DNA of 64,000 nt from Stigmatella ashevillena (GTDB taxonomy: Bacteria; Myxococcota; Myxococcia; Myxococcales; Myxococcaceae). The notes beneath the pieces were generated by a model. The model did not search any database. It was not told the origin of the DNA and saw nothing but the letters and a program-made list of their open reading frames with translations. Made by a program: the position numbers and the translations under genes. Of this stretch, positions 8,008 to 17,837 are shown in pieces. The first letter of the stretch is position 1. The number at the start of each line of letters is the position of its first letter. Where the stretch lies: NCBI RefSeq assembly GCF_028368975.1, contig NZ_JAQNDM010000002.1, forward strand, positions 7,992,425 through 8,056,424. Direction: 5' to 3'.

Positions 8008-9522
8008 ATGGAAACCACTCGCACGCTGCGCGGCGTTCCCCTCGCCGGGACCGCCGTGCTGCTCCTCTTGGTTCCTTTGTGCTCCTACTGGGAGACGGTT
8101 TTCCACCGTTTTGGATTTCGCGATGACTACTCCATCCTTCGCGAAGCCCGGGAGGAGCCCGGGAAGATCCTGAGGGTGTGTTCCTCGCAGGGCCGGATTC
8201 TCTACGGCTGGCTCCTGGAGATGTCCGCGCGGGCCGCAGGGGACATCGAGGGGCTGTGCTGGATGCGGCTCGCCAGTGTCGTGTGCTTGGGCGTACTGGC
8301 GGCGGCGGTGTTCCTGCTGCTGATCCGGGCGGGTTGGCACCCGGCACCTGCGGCGTTGCTCGCGGCCTTCATGCCCTTGACACCTTCCGCGCAGGTGCTG
8401 TCGAGCTGGGCCATCTGCTGGCCGCACGCGCTGGCGCTGGTGTTGGCGACGGCCGCCTTCGCCCTCGCGGACTGGGGAATGCGTCCCGGGTCAGGCCGTC
8501 TCCTCCGGGTGGGCGGATGGCTGGGCGCGGTGGTCCTCATGGCGGCGGCCACGCTCACGTACCAGTCGAACAGCCTGTTCTACGTCGTCCTGGTGGCCGC
8601 CACGCTCGTGGTCCGGCGTGAGGACACCTTCAAGGGAAGCGTCCAGTGGGTGGTGCGGCACCTGTGCGTCGTGGGCGCGGGGCTGGGAGCCGCCTTCGCC
8701 GTCTCCCAACTGACCTTCGCGGCCCACGTGTTCACGGCCTCGCCGAGGATGCGGTTCGAGACGCACTGGGTGAGCAAGGCCATCTGGACGGTGACCAACG
8801 TCCTGCCCGACGCCCTGGCGATGTCGGCCCTGGATGGCGCCCGGGGTGCCGCGGCCGTGGGGTACTGGCTCATGGTGCTGGGGGCGGTGGGGGTCATCTC
8901 GGCGGGCACCGTGATGGAGTACCGGCGCATCGGTCCGGCGGGAGCGGGGCGGTGGCTGCTGGGGATGGTGGCGCTGTCGGGTGCGGCCTACTCCGTCAGC
9001 TTCCTCGCGGCGGAGCGCTTTCCGACCTACCGGACCATCTACGCGCTCACCGGGGTATGGAGCGTCTTCGTCGCGGCCGCGTTGGTCAATATCGGGAGCT
9101 TGTTGCCCGAGCGGGGCAGGAAGGTGGCCATTGGGGTGCTGGCAGGGCTCGTGCTCTCGGGCGCGCTGCTGGCGCGATGGCACTCCTTCGAGCTGTTCGC
9201 GGTCCCCCAAGGCCGCGAGCTTCAGCTCATGGAGGAGGGGGTGCGAAAGGCGGTGCTCGCGAAGCGGCCCCGCATCTTCGTCATCACCGCCACCCAGGAC
9301 GACTCTTCCGCGCCGCGCCGGTACCGAGACGAGTTCGGCTCGGTGTCCATCGATGCCGAGTGGGTCGCCAAGGAGGTGCTGAAGTCGCTCATGAAGGAGC
9401 GGTTCTCGGGCACCGCCGACGTGAGCAAGCTGTACCAGTTCGCCGCAGGTCCGAAGGTTCCCGAGCCGAAGAGCTACGACATCCTCATCGACATGCGGCG
9501 GATGCGCGAAGCCCGGCCGTGA
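8008..9522 (+). CDS. Polytopic membrane protein, GT-C/GtrII-like glycosyltransferase candidate
   Basis: 504-residue integral membrane protein with about ten to eleven hydrophobic segments between residues 12 and 390 and a soluble C-terminal domain of ~110 residues. The first extracytoplasmic loop has FGFRDDYSI, and an acidic pair at this position is characteristic of GT-C glycosyltransferases and GtrII-like glucosyltransferases. The predicted role is transfer of a sugar from a lipid-linked donor at the cell surface. AAGGAGA lies 11 bases before the ATG. It stands 40 bp downstream of the HerA gene, and its unrelated content suggests separate function. The stop codon lies inside a strong hairpin. 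Confidence 0.6.
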   Translation: METTRTLRGVPLAGTAVLLLLVPLCSYWETVFHRFGFRDDYSILREAREEPGKILRVCSSQGRILYGWLLEMSARAAGDIEGLCWMRLASVVCLGVLAAAVFLLLIRAGWHPAPAALLAAFMPLTPSAQVLSSWAICWPHALALVLATAAFALADWGMRPGSGRLLRVGGWLGAVVLMAAATLTYQSNSLFYVVLVAATLVVRREDTFKGSVQWVVRHLCVVGAGLGAAFAVSQLTFAAHVFTASPRMRFETHWVSKAIWTVTNVLPDALAMSALDGARGAAAVGYWLMVLGAVGVISAGTVMEYRRIGPAGAGRWLLGMVALSGAAYSVSFLAAERFPTYRTIYALTGVWSVFVAAALVNIGSLLPERGRKVAIGVLAGLVLSGALLARWHSFELFAVPQGRELQLMEEGVRKAVLAKRPRIFVITATQDDSSAPRRYRDEFGSVSIDAEWVAKEVLKSLMKERFSGTADVSKLYQFAAGPKVPEPKSYDILIDMRRMREARP

Positions 9523-9546
9523 GGCGGTGAAGCGCTCACGGCCGGG
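9512..9546. terminator. Bidirectional terminator hairpin between convergent genes
   Basis: A perfect 12-bp stem (CCCGGCCGTGAG paired with CTCACGGCCGGG) encloses an 11-base loop and includes the stop codon of the membrane-protein gene. It separates that gene from the convergent transglutaminase gene. There is no long T-tract, as is usual in GC-rich genomes. Confidence 0.6.
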
Positions 9547-9558
9547 GAGGCGTCCGGC

Positions 9559-12500
9559 TCAGCGTGAAGCGGTCTTTCCTTCCGAGGCCTTGAGCAGCAC
9601 CTTGCGCCCGAAGGCCCGGTCCACCCGGCCGAGGAACTCGCGGAAGGCCTGGTAGTCGTCCGACTTCACGCGCGCCCGGGTGAGGGCCACTTCGCCGTCG
9701 GCGATGAGCTTGCCTCCCTCCTGGCGGAAGGTGAGCCGCAGCCGTCCGAAGGGCAGCTGCTCCTCCATCGCATCGGGCAGCTCCGCCACGGAGTAGCCCG
9801 GTGGCAGCGTGTAGCGCAGCGTGAACTGGTTCATCCACGGGCTCTGGAGTTGCAGGTCGAACCGGCGCTGGGCCAGCGAGGCGTAGGCCTGCTGGTACGT
9901 CCGCCCCGCGCCAAAGGGCAGGAGCCGCAAGGCCCCGCCGGGAAGGACTTCCGAGTAGCGGGGAATCGTCATCCGGAAGTCCATCGCCACGTCCTCATCC
10001 AGGCGCGTGGTGTCGTTGAGCTTCACATCGTGCACGGTGAGCCCCGGGAAGCTCTGCGCCCAGGCCCGCTCGAAGGTGGACCTGCGCGTGGCCACCGCCC
10101 GGTAGGCCCGGCGGTACTCGGGCGCGCTCAGGCCCGTCACCGTCGTGGCCCCTGTCACCTCCGCGGAGCCGTCCGGCTTGAGCGTCACATCCATCGTCAG
10201 CCGCGTGGCGTTGTCCTCCGCCTTCGCTTCGGGCGTGGTGAGGAAGGTGCTCTTTCCGCCCGGTTCCACGATGAGGACGTTGGCCACCCGGTCCGCGCTG
10301 GGCAGCTCGCGCGCCCCGTGGAACTCCGCCGTCCCATCCAGGAATTGCTGGTACTTCGGCACGTAGACGATGGCGTGGTTGAAGGCCGCGAGGCTCGCGG
10401 GCTCCTCGCCCAGGGCGCCCAGGGTGCGCATGCGCAGGAGCACCAGCCGCGTGTCCACCCCGGCCACCTTCAGCATGGCGTGGATGAGGCTCGCCTTGTC
10501 CTTGCAGTCGCCAAAGCGCCGGGCCAGCACCCGGTCCACCCGGTAGGGCTTGTAGCCGTGGATGCCGAACTCCAGCGCCACATAGCGCGTGTTCGTCACC
10601 ACGAAGTTGTACACGGACCGGATGACGGCCCGGTCGTCCTTGCGGTCCACGCCCTGCAGTACCCGCTCCACCGTCTGCCGCAGCTCATCGTTGGGCGTGA
10701 GCTGATCCTTCACCAGCCCCCAGTAGTAGCGGCCCACCTGTTCCCAGGTCTGGTACGTGGAGACGTGCAGCGGCACGGCGATCTCCGCCCAGCCGGGCAT
10801 GCCGGGCTCGGGCACCACCTTGGGCACGTTCTTCGCCGTCCACCGGTAGAGCACCCGTCCGCCCTCCAGCTCCTCGCGCGTGTGCGCCACGCCCGCAAGC
10901 TTCGCCGTGTTCGAGTACAGGGGGCGCTCGCGGGGCATGTCCACCAGGTACTGGTAGCGGATCTTCGGGTACACGTTCTGCACGTGCTCCACCTCGCCCC
11001 AGTAGTCCGACAGCAGGTTCTCCTGGGCGGTGTCTTCCAGTTGGTACTGCAGATCCAGCACGTCTCCCGGGGCCAGCGTCGGGAAGGAGAGCATCTTGGC
11101 GCGGGCGTCGTAGTACATGCCCGTCCACGGCTCATTGATGTTGCGCTCGGTCTCGCCGTAGCTGTCCACCACCGAGCCGTCCGGCTTGGTGACGCGGGCG
11201 CGAAGGATGCGCACCTCCTGCCGGTCCGGCGAGTAGGTGACGGGGTAGCTGCGGAACGCGTCCACGCCGCGCTGGTTGAGCACCTGCACCACCATCTGGT
11301 GCGTGCGGCTGGACAGGCCGCTCGTCTGCACGCGCACGAAGGTGTTGTCCACCACGTACACGGCGTCCTCGGTGGGATAGGCCTCCGACTCCTTCACCAG
11401 GGGGGCGGAGTCCATCACGTAGCGGGTGCCCGCGTTGGCCTCGCCCTTGAGGGCGCGCACCGTCTCCTTCAAGGCCGGGTTCTGCGGGCGGAGCACCAGC
11501 GAGCGGGCGAAGGCGGCCAGCGCCTCGTCCCGGTGGCCCGCGCTCATCAGCGCACGGCCCTCGCGCTCGTACACCTCGGGCTCGTCCGGAGAGAGCGCCC
11601 GGGCTTCGGCGAAGTTCGCCTTGGCCGCGTCGAGCTTTCCATTGGAAGCCCGGAGCTCCGCCAACCGCACGCGCGCGGCGTTGTCGAAGGGATTGAGCGC
11701 CAGCAACTGGGAATACTCGCGCGCGGCCTCGTCCACCCGGCCCATGTCCGCCAGTTGCGAGGCCAGTAGGTTGCGGCTGGGCGTGTCGTCGAAGCGCAGG
11801 GCGAGCGCCACGCGCAAGCGGTCCAGCACCTCCTGCTGCCGCTCCAGCTTGCGCGAGGCGGCCACGGCGGCCCGGACCACCCGGGGCACGTTGGGCATCC
11901 GGCGGAACGTCTCCTCGACCAGCGTGTTGGCGCGGGCCGTGGCGCCCAGGGCCTCGTAGGCCCGTGCCAGCACCAGCCGCACGGAGGCCGAGTCCTGGGA
12001 TTTCTCCACCAGCGGTTGCAGCAACTCCAGCACGCGCTCGGGGTGATCCCGCTCCAGCTCGTGCTCCGCCAGCTTCTCGCGCGCCCGGAGGGAGTCCGGA
12101 TCCACGTGGAGGGCCGCTTCCAGGAAGTGGCGCCGCAGGTTCAGGTCATCCCGGTGGTTCGCGGCGGCCAGCAGTTGCAGGCCCACATCCTTCGGAGCCG
12201 CCCGTGCGGCCCGCTCGGCCTCCACGGTGGCGGTGTGCTCGCGCTCGTCATAGGCCCGGAAGAAGGAGAGCACCGTGGCGTACTCCCCGCGCAGGGTGGC
12301 GTCCTCCGGCTTGCGGGCCACCAGCTCCTTCAACGCGGAGGTGAGCGTGGGCAGCGGCTGGGGCGAGGGGGCCAGGCCCCGCTCCACGGCGGGGGGCGAG
12401 GGGGGCAGCGTCGCGCGCACCGTGCCCCGTGCCAGGGACTCCTGCCGGAGGTAGAAGCCCAGCGGACCGTTCTCCTGGCACACCTTGACGAGCACGCGGT

Positions 12501-13221
12501 TGAGGCCCTTGCGGAGGCGGACGGCCACCCGGCTCTGGTCCGGCCGCGGCAGGTTGTAGCGGTCCTCGCGCGCCACGGGCTGTCCGTTCACCCACAGGCG
12601 GAAGCCACCGGAGGTGCCGACGCCGAGCGCCACCCGCGTTTCCTGGGAGGCCTCCAGCCAGGTGAGCGCGTACGCCACGGCTTCCCGGTTGGGCCGCACC
12701 GCGGACGCCAGATCCACGTACCCATCGGTGGGGCTGACGGCGAGCCGGCGCCAGGACACCTGGCGGCCCTTGGCCCCCGCGAACGTGGCGTTGAGATCCA
12801 ACGCCGCCGCTTCGGGGCCGAAGTCCGTGTCACATCCCGACTTGCCCTCGTTGTCGAAGCCTCCCGTGACGTAGAAGTCTCCGACGAAGCCCAGCGCGCG
12901 TTGGATCTCCGTGGCGCGAACCATCCGGCCGCGGGCGCGCTCGAGGTCCATCAGCAGCAGCGTCGCCGTGGCGCGCGTGTTCGGGTCGCTGCTGCGGCGG
13001 CCGATGACCTGCGCATAGGTGCTCACCAGCGGGGTGATGTCCTCCAACTCCTCGACCATGCCGTGAAGGCGGATGAGGTAGGCGGCTCCCCGGGGAGAAG
13101 AGGCCAGTTCGAGCGCCTGGGCGGCATGGGCCTGCGCTGCCTCGGTGTTGGGCGCCTTGGCCCAGGTCAGGAGCGGGCACGTAAATACGAAGAGTGCGGC
13201 GAGCCATGGGAAACGAAACAT
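9559..13221 (-). CDS. DUF3857/transglutaminase-like exported protein with TPR repeats
   Basis: 1220-residue exported protein. It begins with a signal peptide (MFRFPWLAALFVF...TWA). Residues ~150-300 form a carbohydrate-binding-like beta domain (FRLWVNGQPVAR), and ~350-620 form TPR-like helical repeats (DEAAREYSQLLALNPFD and similar). Next comes a DUF3857 domain (from ~650), then a transglutaminase-like domain with the catalytic Cys in RRFGDCKDKASL and an Asp in QQFLDGTAEFHG. A C-terminal beta-rich DUF2569-like tail follows. Start 13221 is chosen for the signal peptide and GAGGA upstream rather than the longer frame to 13353. Substrates are unknown. The family is common in Bacteroidetes and myxobacteria, acting in the periplasm or at the outer membrane. 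Confidence 0.85.
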   Translation of the reverse strand: MFRFPWLAALFVFTCPLLTWAKAPNTEAAQAHAAQALELASSPRGAAYLIRLHGMVEELEDITPLVSTYAQVIGRRSSDPNTRATATLLLMDLERARGRMVRATEIQRALGFVGDFYVTGGFDNEGKSGCDTDFGPEAAALDLNATFAGAKGRQVSWRRLAVSPTDGYVDLASAVRPNREAVAYALTWLEASQETRVALGVGTSGGFRLWVNGQPVAREDRYNLPRPDQSRVAVRLRKGLNRVLVKVCQENGPLGFYLRQESLARGTVRATLPPSPPAVERGLAPSPQPLPTLTSALKELVARKPEDATLRGEYATVLSFFRAYDEREHTATVEAERAARAAPKDVGLQLLAAANHRDDLNLRRHFLEAALHVDPDSLRAREKLAEHELERDHPERVLELLQPLVEKSQDSASVRLVLARAYEALGATARANTLVEETFRRMPNVPRVVRAAVAASRKLERQQEVLDRLRVALALRFDDTPSRNLLASQLADMGRVDEAAREYSQLLALNPFDNAARVRLAELRASNGKLDAAKANFAEARALSPDEPEVYEREGRALMSAGHRDEALAAFARSLVLRPQNPALKETVRALKGEANAGTRYVMDSAPLVKESEAYPTEDAVYVVDNTFVRVQTSGLSSRTHQMVVQVLNQRGVDAFRSYPVTYSPDRQEVRILRARVTKPDGSVVDSYGETERNINEPWTGMYYDARAKMLSFPTLAPGDVLDLQYQLEDTAQENLLSDYWGEVEHVQNVYPKIRYQYLVDMPRERPLYSNTAKLAGVAHTREELEGGRVLYRWTAKNVPKVVPEPGMPGWAEIAVPLHVSTYQTWEQVGRYYWGLVKDQLTPNDELRQTVERVLQGVDRKDDRAVIRSVYNFVVTNTRYVALEFGIHGYKPYRVDRVLARRFGDCKDKASLIHAMLKVAGVDTRLVLLRMRTLGALGEEPASLAAFNHAIVYVPKYQQFLDGTAEFHGARELPSADRVANVLIVEPGGKSTFLTTPEAKAEDNATRLTMDVTLKPDGSAEVTGATTVTGLSAPEYRRAYRAVATRRSTFERAWAQSFPGLTVHDVKLNDTTRLDEDVAMDFRMTIPRYSEVLPGGALRLLPFGAGRTYQQAYASLAQRRFDLQLQSPWMNQFTLRYTLPPGYSVAELPDAMEEQLPFGRLRLTFRQEGGKLIADGEVALTRARVKSDDYQAFREFLGRVDRAFGRKVLLKASEGKTASR

Positions 13222-13369
13222 CCGTCGTATTCCTCGTCCGGTCATGGGGGGGTGATGTTTCCAGCCCTGGAAGGGGCTGACGCCGATGAACAGGCGCCAC
13301 GGGGGGCGCCTTCCCCTGCATGTTGCTCCGGACGGCGGACAGGCAGCCGGCAAAACGTCACGCGCCGCG

Positions 13370-13417
13370 AAAAAACATCGCCCCGGCGCCTCCTCGAAAG
13401 GAGAACAGGCCGGGGCG
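13370..13417 (-). terminator. Rho-independent terminator downstream of cheW
   Basis: On the minus strand, a 9-bp stem (CGCCCCGGC paired with GCCGGGGCG) with an inner CTCC/GGAG pairing is followed by a run of six to seven T. It lies 24 bp beyond the stop of the CheW gene and ends that transcript before the transglutaminase gene. Confidence 0.75.
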
Positions 13418-13440
13418 CGGGGACGTGCCGGGAAAAAAGG

Positions 13441-13986
13441 CTAGAGCGGCCGGAGCGCTTTGGGCCGAACCAGGATGCCCGTGGGGACCTCCGCGCAAGC
13501 CGCGAATTCCTCGGCCGCGAGCAGCTCGGAGGCGGAGAGGATGCGGTCCACGTCCAGCAGCAGGACCAAGCCGTCTCCATGGCGGCCCATGCCCGCGATG
13601 AAGGAGTCCATGTAGACGGTGGCACCAAAGGAGGGGGCGGGGACCACTTCGCGTGCACCGAGGAGCACCCGGGCGCCCACTGAGTCCGCCGTCAGGCCCA
13701 TGCGCATCCGGACGCCCTCTCGCTGGACCTCCACGATGAGCACGCTGGTGCGCGCGGCCGTGGAGCAGAAGGCCTGGCCCAGCCGGGGGCCCAAGTCCAC
13801 CACTGGAATCTTGCGCCCGCCCAGACCGATGGCGCCGCGCATGAAACGAGGGGCCGAGGGCACGTGGGTCACCGCCACGTCGTGGAGCACCTCACGGACG
13901 CAGAAGTCCGGAATGGCGTAGTGCTCTCCTCCGAGCTCGAAGGTGCAGTACTGCTCGGCTTGTCCCGGCACCAATGCCAGCGTCAT
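13441..13986 (-). CDS. CheW-like coupling protein (orphan)
   Basis: 181-residue single CheW domain (QYCTFELGGEHYAIP at the N-terminus, then VREVL, HVPSAPRFMRGAIGLGGRKIPVVDLG and a GLVLLLDVDRIL end). CheW scaffolds couple receptors to CheA kinases at the membrane. No other chemotaxis gene is adjacent, so it is an orphan that may serve an array encoded elsewhere. The ATG at 13986 with GAGG five bases upstream is preferred over a TTG at 14001. It has its own terminator and an AT-rich upstream region. Confidence 0.85.
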   Translation of the reverse strand: MTLALVPGQAEQYCTFELGGEHYAIPDFCVREVLHDVAVTHVPSAPRFMRGAIGLGGRKIPVVDLGPRLGQAFCSTAARTSVLIVEVQREGVRMRMGLTADSVGARVLLGAREVVPAPSFGATVYMDSFIAGMGRHGDGLVLLLDVDRILSASELLAAEEFAACAEVPTGILVRPKALRPL

Positions 13987-14034
13987 GCATACCTCGGTCA
14001 AGGGGAGGACACCCTACGCCCCTCCCCATCAACA

Positions 14035-14050
14035 GTGAAACTGTGAAACT
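14035..14050. promoter_or_regulatory. Tandem 8-bp repeat in the AT-rich cheW promoter region
   Basis: GTGAAACT is repeated twice head-to-tail about 50 bp upstream of the orphan cheW start, in a markedly AT-rich stretch (14030-14140) within GC-rich surroundings. It is a plausible regulator site and promoter; no factor is assigned. Confidence 0.3.
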
Positions 14051-14160
14051 CTATATGTTGTGTAATTCTCAAGATCAACTAACACGATAAAACACTTGAG
14101 CCCTCATTGTAGGAGGGATATCGGGTTTGTCGAGGATATCAGTGAAAAATCCGCTCCAGG

Positions 14161-14916
14161 TTAACGCGTCGCGCAAGCACGGGCGAGGGTAAGCACCTCC
14201 ACGGGGCCCGCGCCCACGGCGAGCAGCGCGGACGCCGCAGCCCGGGCGGTGGCTCCCGTGGTGAGCACGTCATCCAGCAGCAGGAGGGGTTGGCCAGCGG
14301 CCAGGCCCGAGGCGAGAAAAGCCCCGGCGACGTTGCGGGCGCGATCCCCCTCGTCGAGGCCGACCTGTCTTTGTGTCTCGCGTGCGCGGGTGAGCAGGCC
14401 CACGGGGGCTCGTCGGCCCGTGGCCCGGGCGAGCGCCCCGGCGAGGAGCTGAGTCTGGTCATACCGGCGCTCGCGAAAACGGCGGGCATGGAGGGGCAGG
14501 GCGACAATCAAGGCCGGGGCCCGTGCGAGGAAGGCCCGGGCTTCGTCCGCGAGCAGCGTGGCCAGGGGCGCGGCCAGCTCGGGGTGGTCCTCGTACTTGT
14601 AGCGGTGGATGGCGCGAGCCACGGGGCCTTCGTGGATGAAGGGCGCCCAGACCCGTGAGAAGGGCGGCGGGTGGAGATGGCAGCGGGGGCACGTGAGGGC
14701 AGGGAAGGCTCCCGGCTCCGCGCAGGTGCGGCAGCAGGCGGGCGGAAGGCGCTCCAGGGCGGTGTCGCACGTCTCGCAGAAGAGGGCTCGCGTGGGGAGC
14801 ACCTGTGCGCAGGCCAGACAGGAAGGGGGATACAGCAGCTCCGCCCAACCGCTCAGGGTCTGCGTGGCGGCCTTGCCCCATGAGGCGGCAAGCCCTCTTG
14901 GCGTGTCATTCCCCAC
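14161..14916 (-). CDS. ComF-family phosphoribosyltransferase-like protein
   Basis: 251 residues. The N-terminus has a zinc-finger-like Cys set (PPSCLACAQ, FCETCDTAL, CCRTCAEPG, CPRCH). The C-terminal half is a type I phosphoribosyltransferase fold with the PRPP-binding motif LLLLDDVLTTGATARAA. The KYEDHPELA and RRFRERRYDQTQLLA blocks are diagnostic of ComF/GntX proteins. The role relates to DNA uptake or use of extracellular DNA in competent bacteria; in others it is undefined. The start is a GTG at 14916 with GGGAGA six bases upstream. It is not adjacent to other competence genes. Confidence 0.9.
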   Translation of the reverse strand: MGNDTPRGLAASWGKAATQTLSGWAELLYPPSCLACAQVLPTRALFCETCDTALERLPPACCRTCAEPGAFPALTCPRCHLHPPPFSRVWAPFIHEGPVARAIHRYKYEDHPELAAPLATLLADEARAFLARAPALIVALPLHARRFRERRYDQTQLLAGALARATGRRAPVGLLTRARETQRQVGLDEGDRARNVAGAFLASGLAAGQPLLLLDDVLTTGATARAAASALLAVGAGPVEVLTLARACATR

Positions 14917-15080
14917 GGCTTTCTCCCGGGCGCCCTGGAAGGCGACACCCCGCGGGCCCCCAAGCAGGAGGTGGGCCAGCCGGAGGCTCCTGGGGCGGGA
15001 CGGCCGTGTCCGGGCGCAGGGAGTCCCATGAGGTGGACCTGGGTCTCGCTGGGAGACTCCCGTTCAGCGCCGTGCGGGGG

Positions 15081-16622
15081 CTACGGCAGGAGCCCCATCC
15101 GGTTCATCTCCTGCGGTTGCGCCAGCCCCATCACCTTGCAGAGCGTGGGAGCGATGTCCGCCAGCACGCCCGGGCGCAGCTTCTGCCCGCGGAAGTCCGG
15201 GTGGATGAGGTGGAAGGGCACCGGGTTGAGCGTGTGCGAGGTGTGCGGCTCGCCCGTGGTGGGATCCCTCATCATCTCGCAGTTGCCGTGGTCCGCGGAG
15301 ATGGCCAGGACCCAGCCATTGCGGCGGCACACATCGCCCAGGTGGCCCAGGCACTCGTCCACCACCTTCACCGCCTGAATGGCGGCGTCCAACCGCCCGC
15401 TGTGGCCCACCATGTCCGGGTTGGCGAAGTTGACGAGCGCGAAGTCGTACGTTCCCGCATCGACGCGCTTCACCAACTCGCTCGTCAGCTCCCGCGCGGA
15501 CATCTCCGGCTTCAAGTCATACGTCTTCACATCGCGGGGAGAGGGAACCAGGTGCCGTTCTTCCCCGGGAAACACCACCTCCCGGCCGCCATTGAAGAAG
15601 AAGGTGACGTGCGCATACTTCTCCGTCTCCGCGGTGCGGAACTGGCGCAGCCCCGCGCGGGAGAGCACCTCGGGGAAGATGTCCTGCGGCTGATCGGCCC
15701 CGTAGGCGATGGGCAGATTGAACGTCTCGTCATACTGCGTCATGCAGACGTAGCGTCCGAGCTGGAGCCCTGACCGGTCGAACTCCTTGAAGGTGGGGAA
15801 GGCCAGCGCGCTCGTGATCTCGCGGGCGCGGTCGGCGCGGAAGTTGAAGAACAGCACCACATCCCCGTTGCGGATGCGGCCCACGGGAGAGCCGTCGCCC
15901 TGGCTGATGACGGTGGGGATGACGAACTCGTCGGTGACCTTCTCCGCGTAGGAGGCGCGGATGGCGGACAACGCATCGGGGGCCTTGGGGCCCTGGGCGA
16001 GCACCAGCGCGTCATAGGCCAGCTTGACGCGGTCCCACCGCTTGTCGCGGTCCATGCCGTAGTAGCGCCCTCCCACGGTGGCGATGCGGCCGGAGTTCGT
16101 CTCCTTGAGGAAGCGCTCCAACTGCTCCACGTAACCCAGCCCGCTCTGGGGAGGGGTGTCCCGTCCGTCGAGGAAGGCGTGGACATAGACCTGGGGCAGA
16201 CCGCGCTCGCGGGTGGCCTTGAGCAGGGCGAACAGGTGGTCCATGGAGGAGTGCACCCCGCCCGGCGAGACGAGCCCCACCAGGTGGAAGGCCTTGCCGT
16301 CCGCCTTGGCCTGGTCCATGGCCGCGCGGATGACGGGGTTGTTGCCCAGCTCACCGGATTCGGCGGCGCGATTGATGCGGACGAGGTCCTGATAGACGAT
16401 CCGGCCGGCGCCAATGTTGGTGTGGCCAACCTCCGAGTTGCCCATCTGCCCTTCCGGAAGGCCCACGGCCATCCCAGAGGTGTGCAGCTCGGTGAAGGGG
16501 AAGCCGTGGGAGATGCGATCGAGGTTCGGGGTACCGGCCTGGAGGATGGCGTTGTCCTCGCGCTCCTGACGGATTCCCCAACCATCCAGGATGCAGAGCA
16601 GGACCTTGTGCGCTGGTTTCAT
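15081..16622 (-). CDS. gpmI: 2,3-bisphosphoglycerate-independent phosphoglycerate mutase
   Basis: 513-residue glycolytic enzyme interconverting 3- and 2-phosphoglycerate. It has the alkaline-phosphatase-superfamily fold with two Mn ions. The first metal motif is LCILDGWG, and the catalytic Ser is Ser63 in MGNSEVGHTNIGAGR. Substrate-binding motifs HAFLDGRDTPP and FNFRADRAR are present, as are the C-terminal metal motifs ALVNFANPDMVGHSG and ISADHGNCE. Length matches the family. The ATG at 16622 is chosen over a start six codons upstream because the family begins close to this residue. It reads towards comF with a 164-bp gap holding no gene. Confidence 0.97.
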   Translation of the reverse strand: MKPAHKVLLCILDGWGIRQEREDNAILQAGTPNLDRISHGFPFTELHTSGMAVGLPEGQMGNSEVGHTNIGAGRIVYQDLVRINRAAESGELGNNPVIRAAMDQAKADGKAFHLVGLVSPGGVHSSMDHLFALLKATRERGLPQVYVHAFLDGRDTPPQSGLGYVEQLERFLKETNSGRIATVGGRYYGMDRDKRWDRVKLAYDALVLAQGPKAPDALSAIRASYAEKVTDEFVIPTVISQGDGSPVGRIRNGDVVLFFNFRADRAREITSALAFPTFKEFDRSGLQLGRYVCMTQYDETFNLPIAYGADQPQDIFPEVLSRAGLRQFRTAETEKYAHVTFFFNGGREVVFPGEERHLVPSPRDVKTYDLKPEMSARELTSELVKRVDAGTYDFALVNFANPDMVGHSGRLDAAIQAVKVVDECLGHLGDVCRRNGWVLAISADHGNCEMMRDPTTGEPHTSHTLNPVPFHLIHPDFRGQKLRPGVLADIAPTLCKVMGLAQPQEMNRMGLLP

Positions 16623-16811
16623 AGGCGGAACCCTAACCACCCAAGGGCATGGAAGTGGGGAGAAAAGTGAGGGCTCTGCCGCCTGGCCGCCCCTGCAATC
16701 GTTTGTATGCCCACCGCCAGAGCGGTTCCGCGTGGCCGGCGCGGCGGGAAGGTCCAGAACCTGCTATCCCGGCGGACGTGTTGGACCTTGTGTCCCTGAG
16801 TTGGAGCCTTC

Positions 16812-17786
16812 ATGCCTCGTGTCCTTCGTGCCCTCTCATTCCTGGTGCTGGCTGGGACGCTCTGCCACTGCGCGACTGCCTCAGGCACGGGCGGGCAAGG
16901 AGCTCCTCCGGAGCTTCGTTTCGCGTGGCCGGAGGGATTCAGCGCCCAGGTGGTCTCCACGACCGCGGAGACGCGAGCGGATCAACCCGCGCGCAAGAAG
17001 ACGATGCGCTACCGGCTCCGGTTGGAAGGGGTGGGGGCGGAGCGGACATTGGTCACGGACCAGATGGAGATCCAGGAGACTTCGGCCGAGCCGGACGCGG
17101 ACCTGGAAGAGGACGGCGGGCAGCCACCGTCCACGCCCTCCCTGGTGTTGGGGCCTGGGGGCGAACTGCGGCGCATCGAAGGGACCGACCAGGTGGTGGC
17201 GGAGATGGCCCGAGAGGCAGAGGCCCAGGCCATTCCCGAGGAGCAGCGGACCCACATCCTGGGGCTGGTGCGCGACGCGATGGAACAGTCCTCCCGGTAC
17301 CGGTGGGAGATGCTGGTGGGCAAGTGGGTGGGGCTTCCCCTGAAGCAGGGCGAGGGGGTGGAGCGCTCCAGCCGCGTGACGCTGCCGATGTTCGGCAGCG
17401 CGGTGGATACCGTGGAGCGCGTGACCTTGAAGGAGCCCACGAGCTGTGGGGAGGGCGCGGCGGAGAAGCGCTGCGTGAAGCTGCTCCTGGAGTCGTCGCT
17501 GGATCCCACGAAGCGTCAGAAGGCCGCGGACGATCTGGTGCAGCAGGTGAAGTCGTTCATGACGGCGAATGCCGGCATGCCTGAGACGTCGCTCCCGGAA
17601 CTGACGGTCACGACGCTGAAGCTCGACACCCTCGTGGAATACATCGTCGAGCCTGAGACGCTGGTTCCCTACCGCCAACAGGTCTCCGGCAAATCACAGG
17701 TCGTCCTCCAATCCCCCGATGGGGAGGCGCAGAACTTCGACATCCAGAGCGAGCGGGTCGAGGTCTTCACCCCCGTGGGCCGCTGA
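16812..17786 (+). CDS. Hypothetical secreted protein, probable lipoprotein
   Basis: 324 residues with an N-terminal hydrophobic signal (RALSFLVLAGTLCHCAT); Cys20 could be lipidated, although His at the -1 position makes the lipobox atypical. The mature part is acidic and mostly beta (RYRLRLEGVGAERTLVTDQ, LVEYIVEPETLVPYRQQV). It contains a disulphide-compatible CGEGAAEKRC pair. No enzyme motif is recognised. GGAG sits six bases before the ATG. It precedes the histidine kinase by 51 bp on the same strand and could be cotranscribed. Confidence 0.65.
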   Translation: MPRVLRALSFLVLAGTLCHCATASGTGGQGAPPELRFAWPEGFSAQVVSTTAETRADQPARKKTMRYRLRLEGVGAERTLVTDQMEIQETSAEPDADLEEDGGQPPSTPSLVLGPGGELRRIEGTDQVVAEMAREAEAQAIPEEQRTHILGLVRDAMEQSSRYRWEMLVGKWVGLPLKQGEGVERSSRVTLPMFGSAVDTVERVTLKEPTSCGEGAAEKRCVKLLLESSLDPTKRQKAADDLVQQVKSFMTANAGMPETSLPELTVTTLKLDTLVEYIVEPETLVPYRQQVSGKSQVVLQSPDGEAQNFDIQSERVEVFTPVGR

Positions 17787-17837
17787 GGGGCACGGCCTCT
17801 CTGCGTTCGCCCCGAGGTCTGTGGCTCTCCGGCCCCC

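Noticed and set aside
13222-13353. Upstream start of the transglutaminase protein
   Set aside because: The extra 44 residues lack protein character and would bury the signal peptide; GAGGA precedes ATG 13221.
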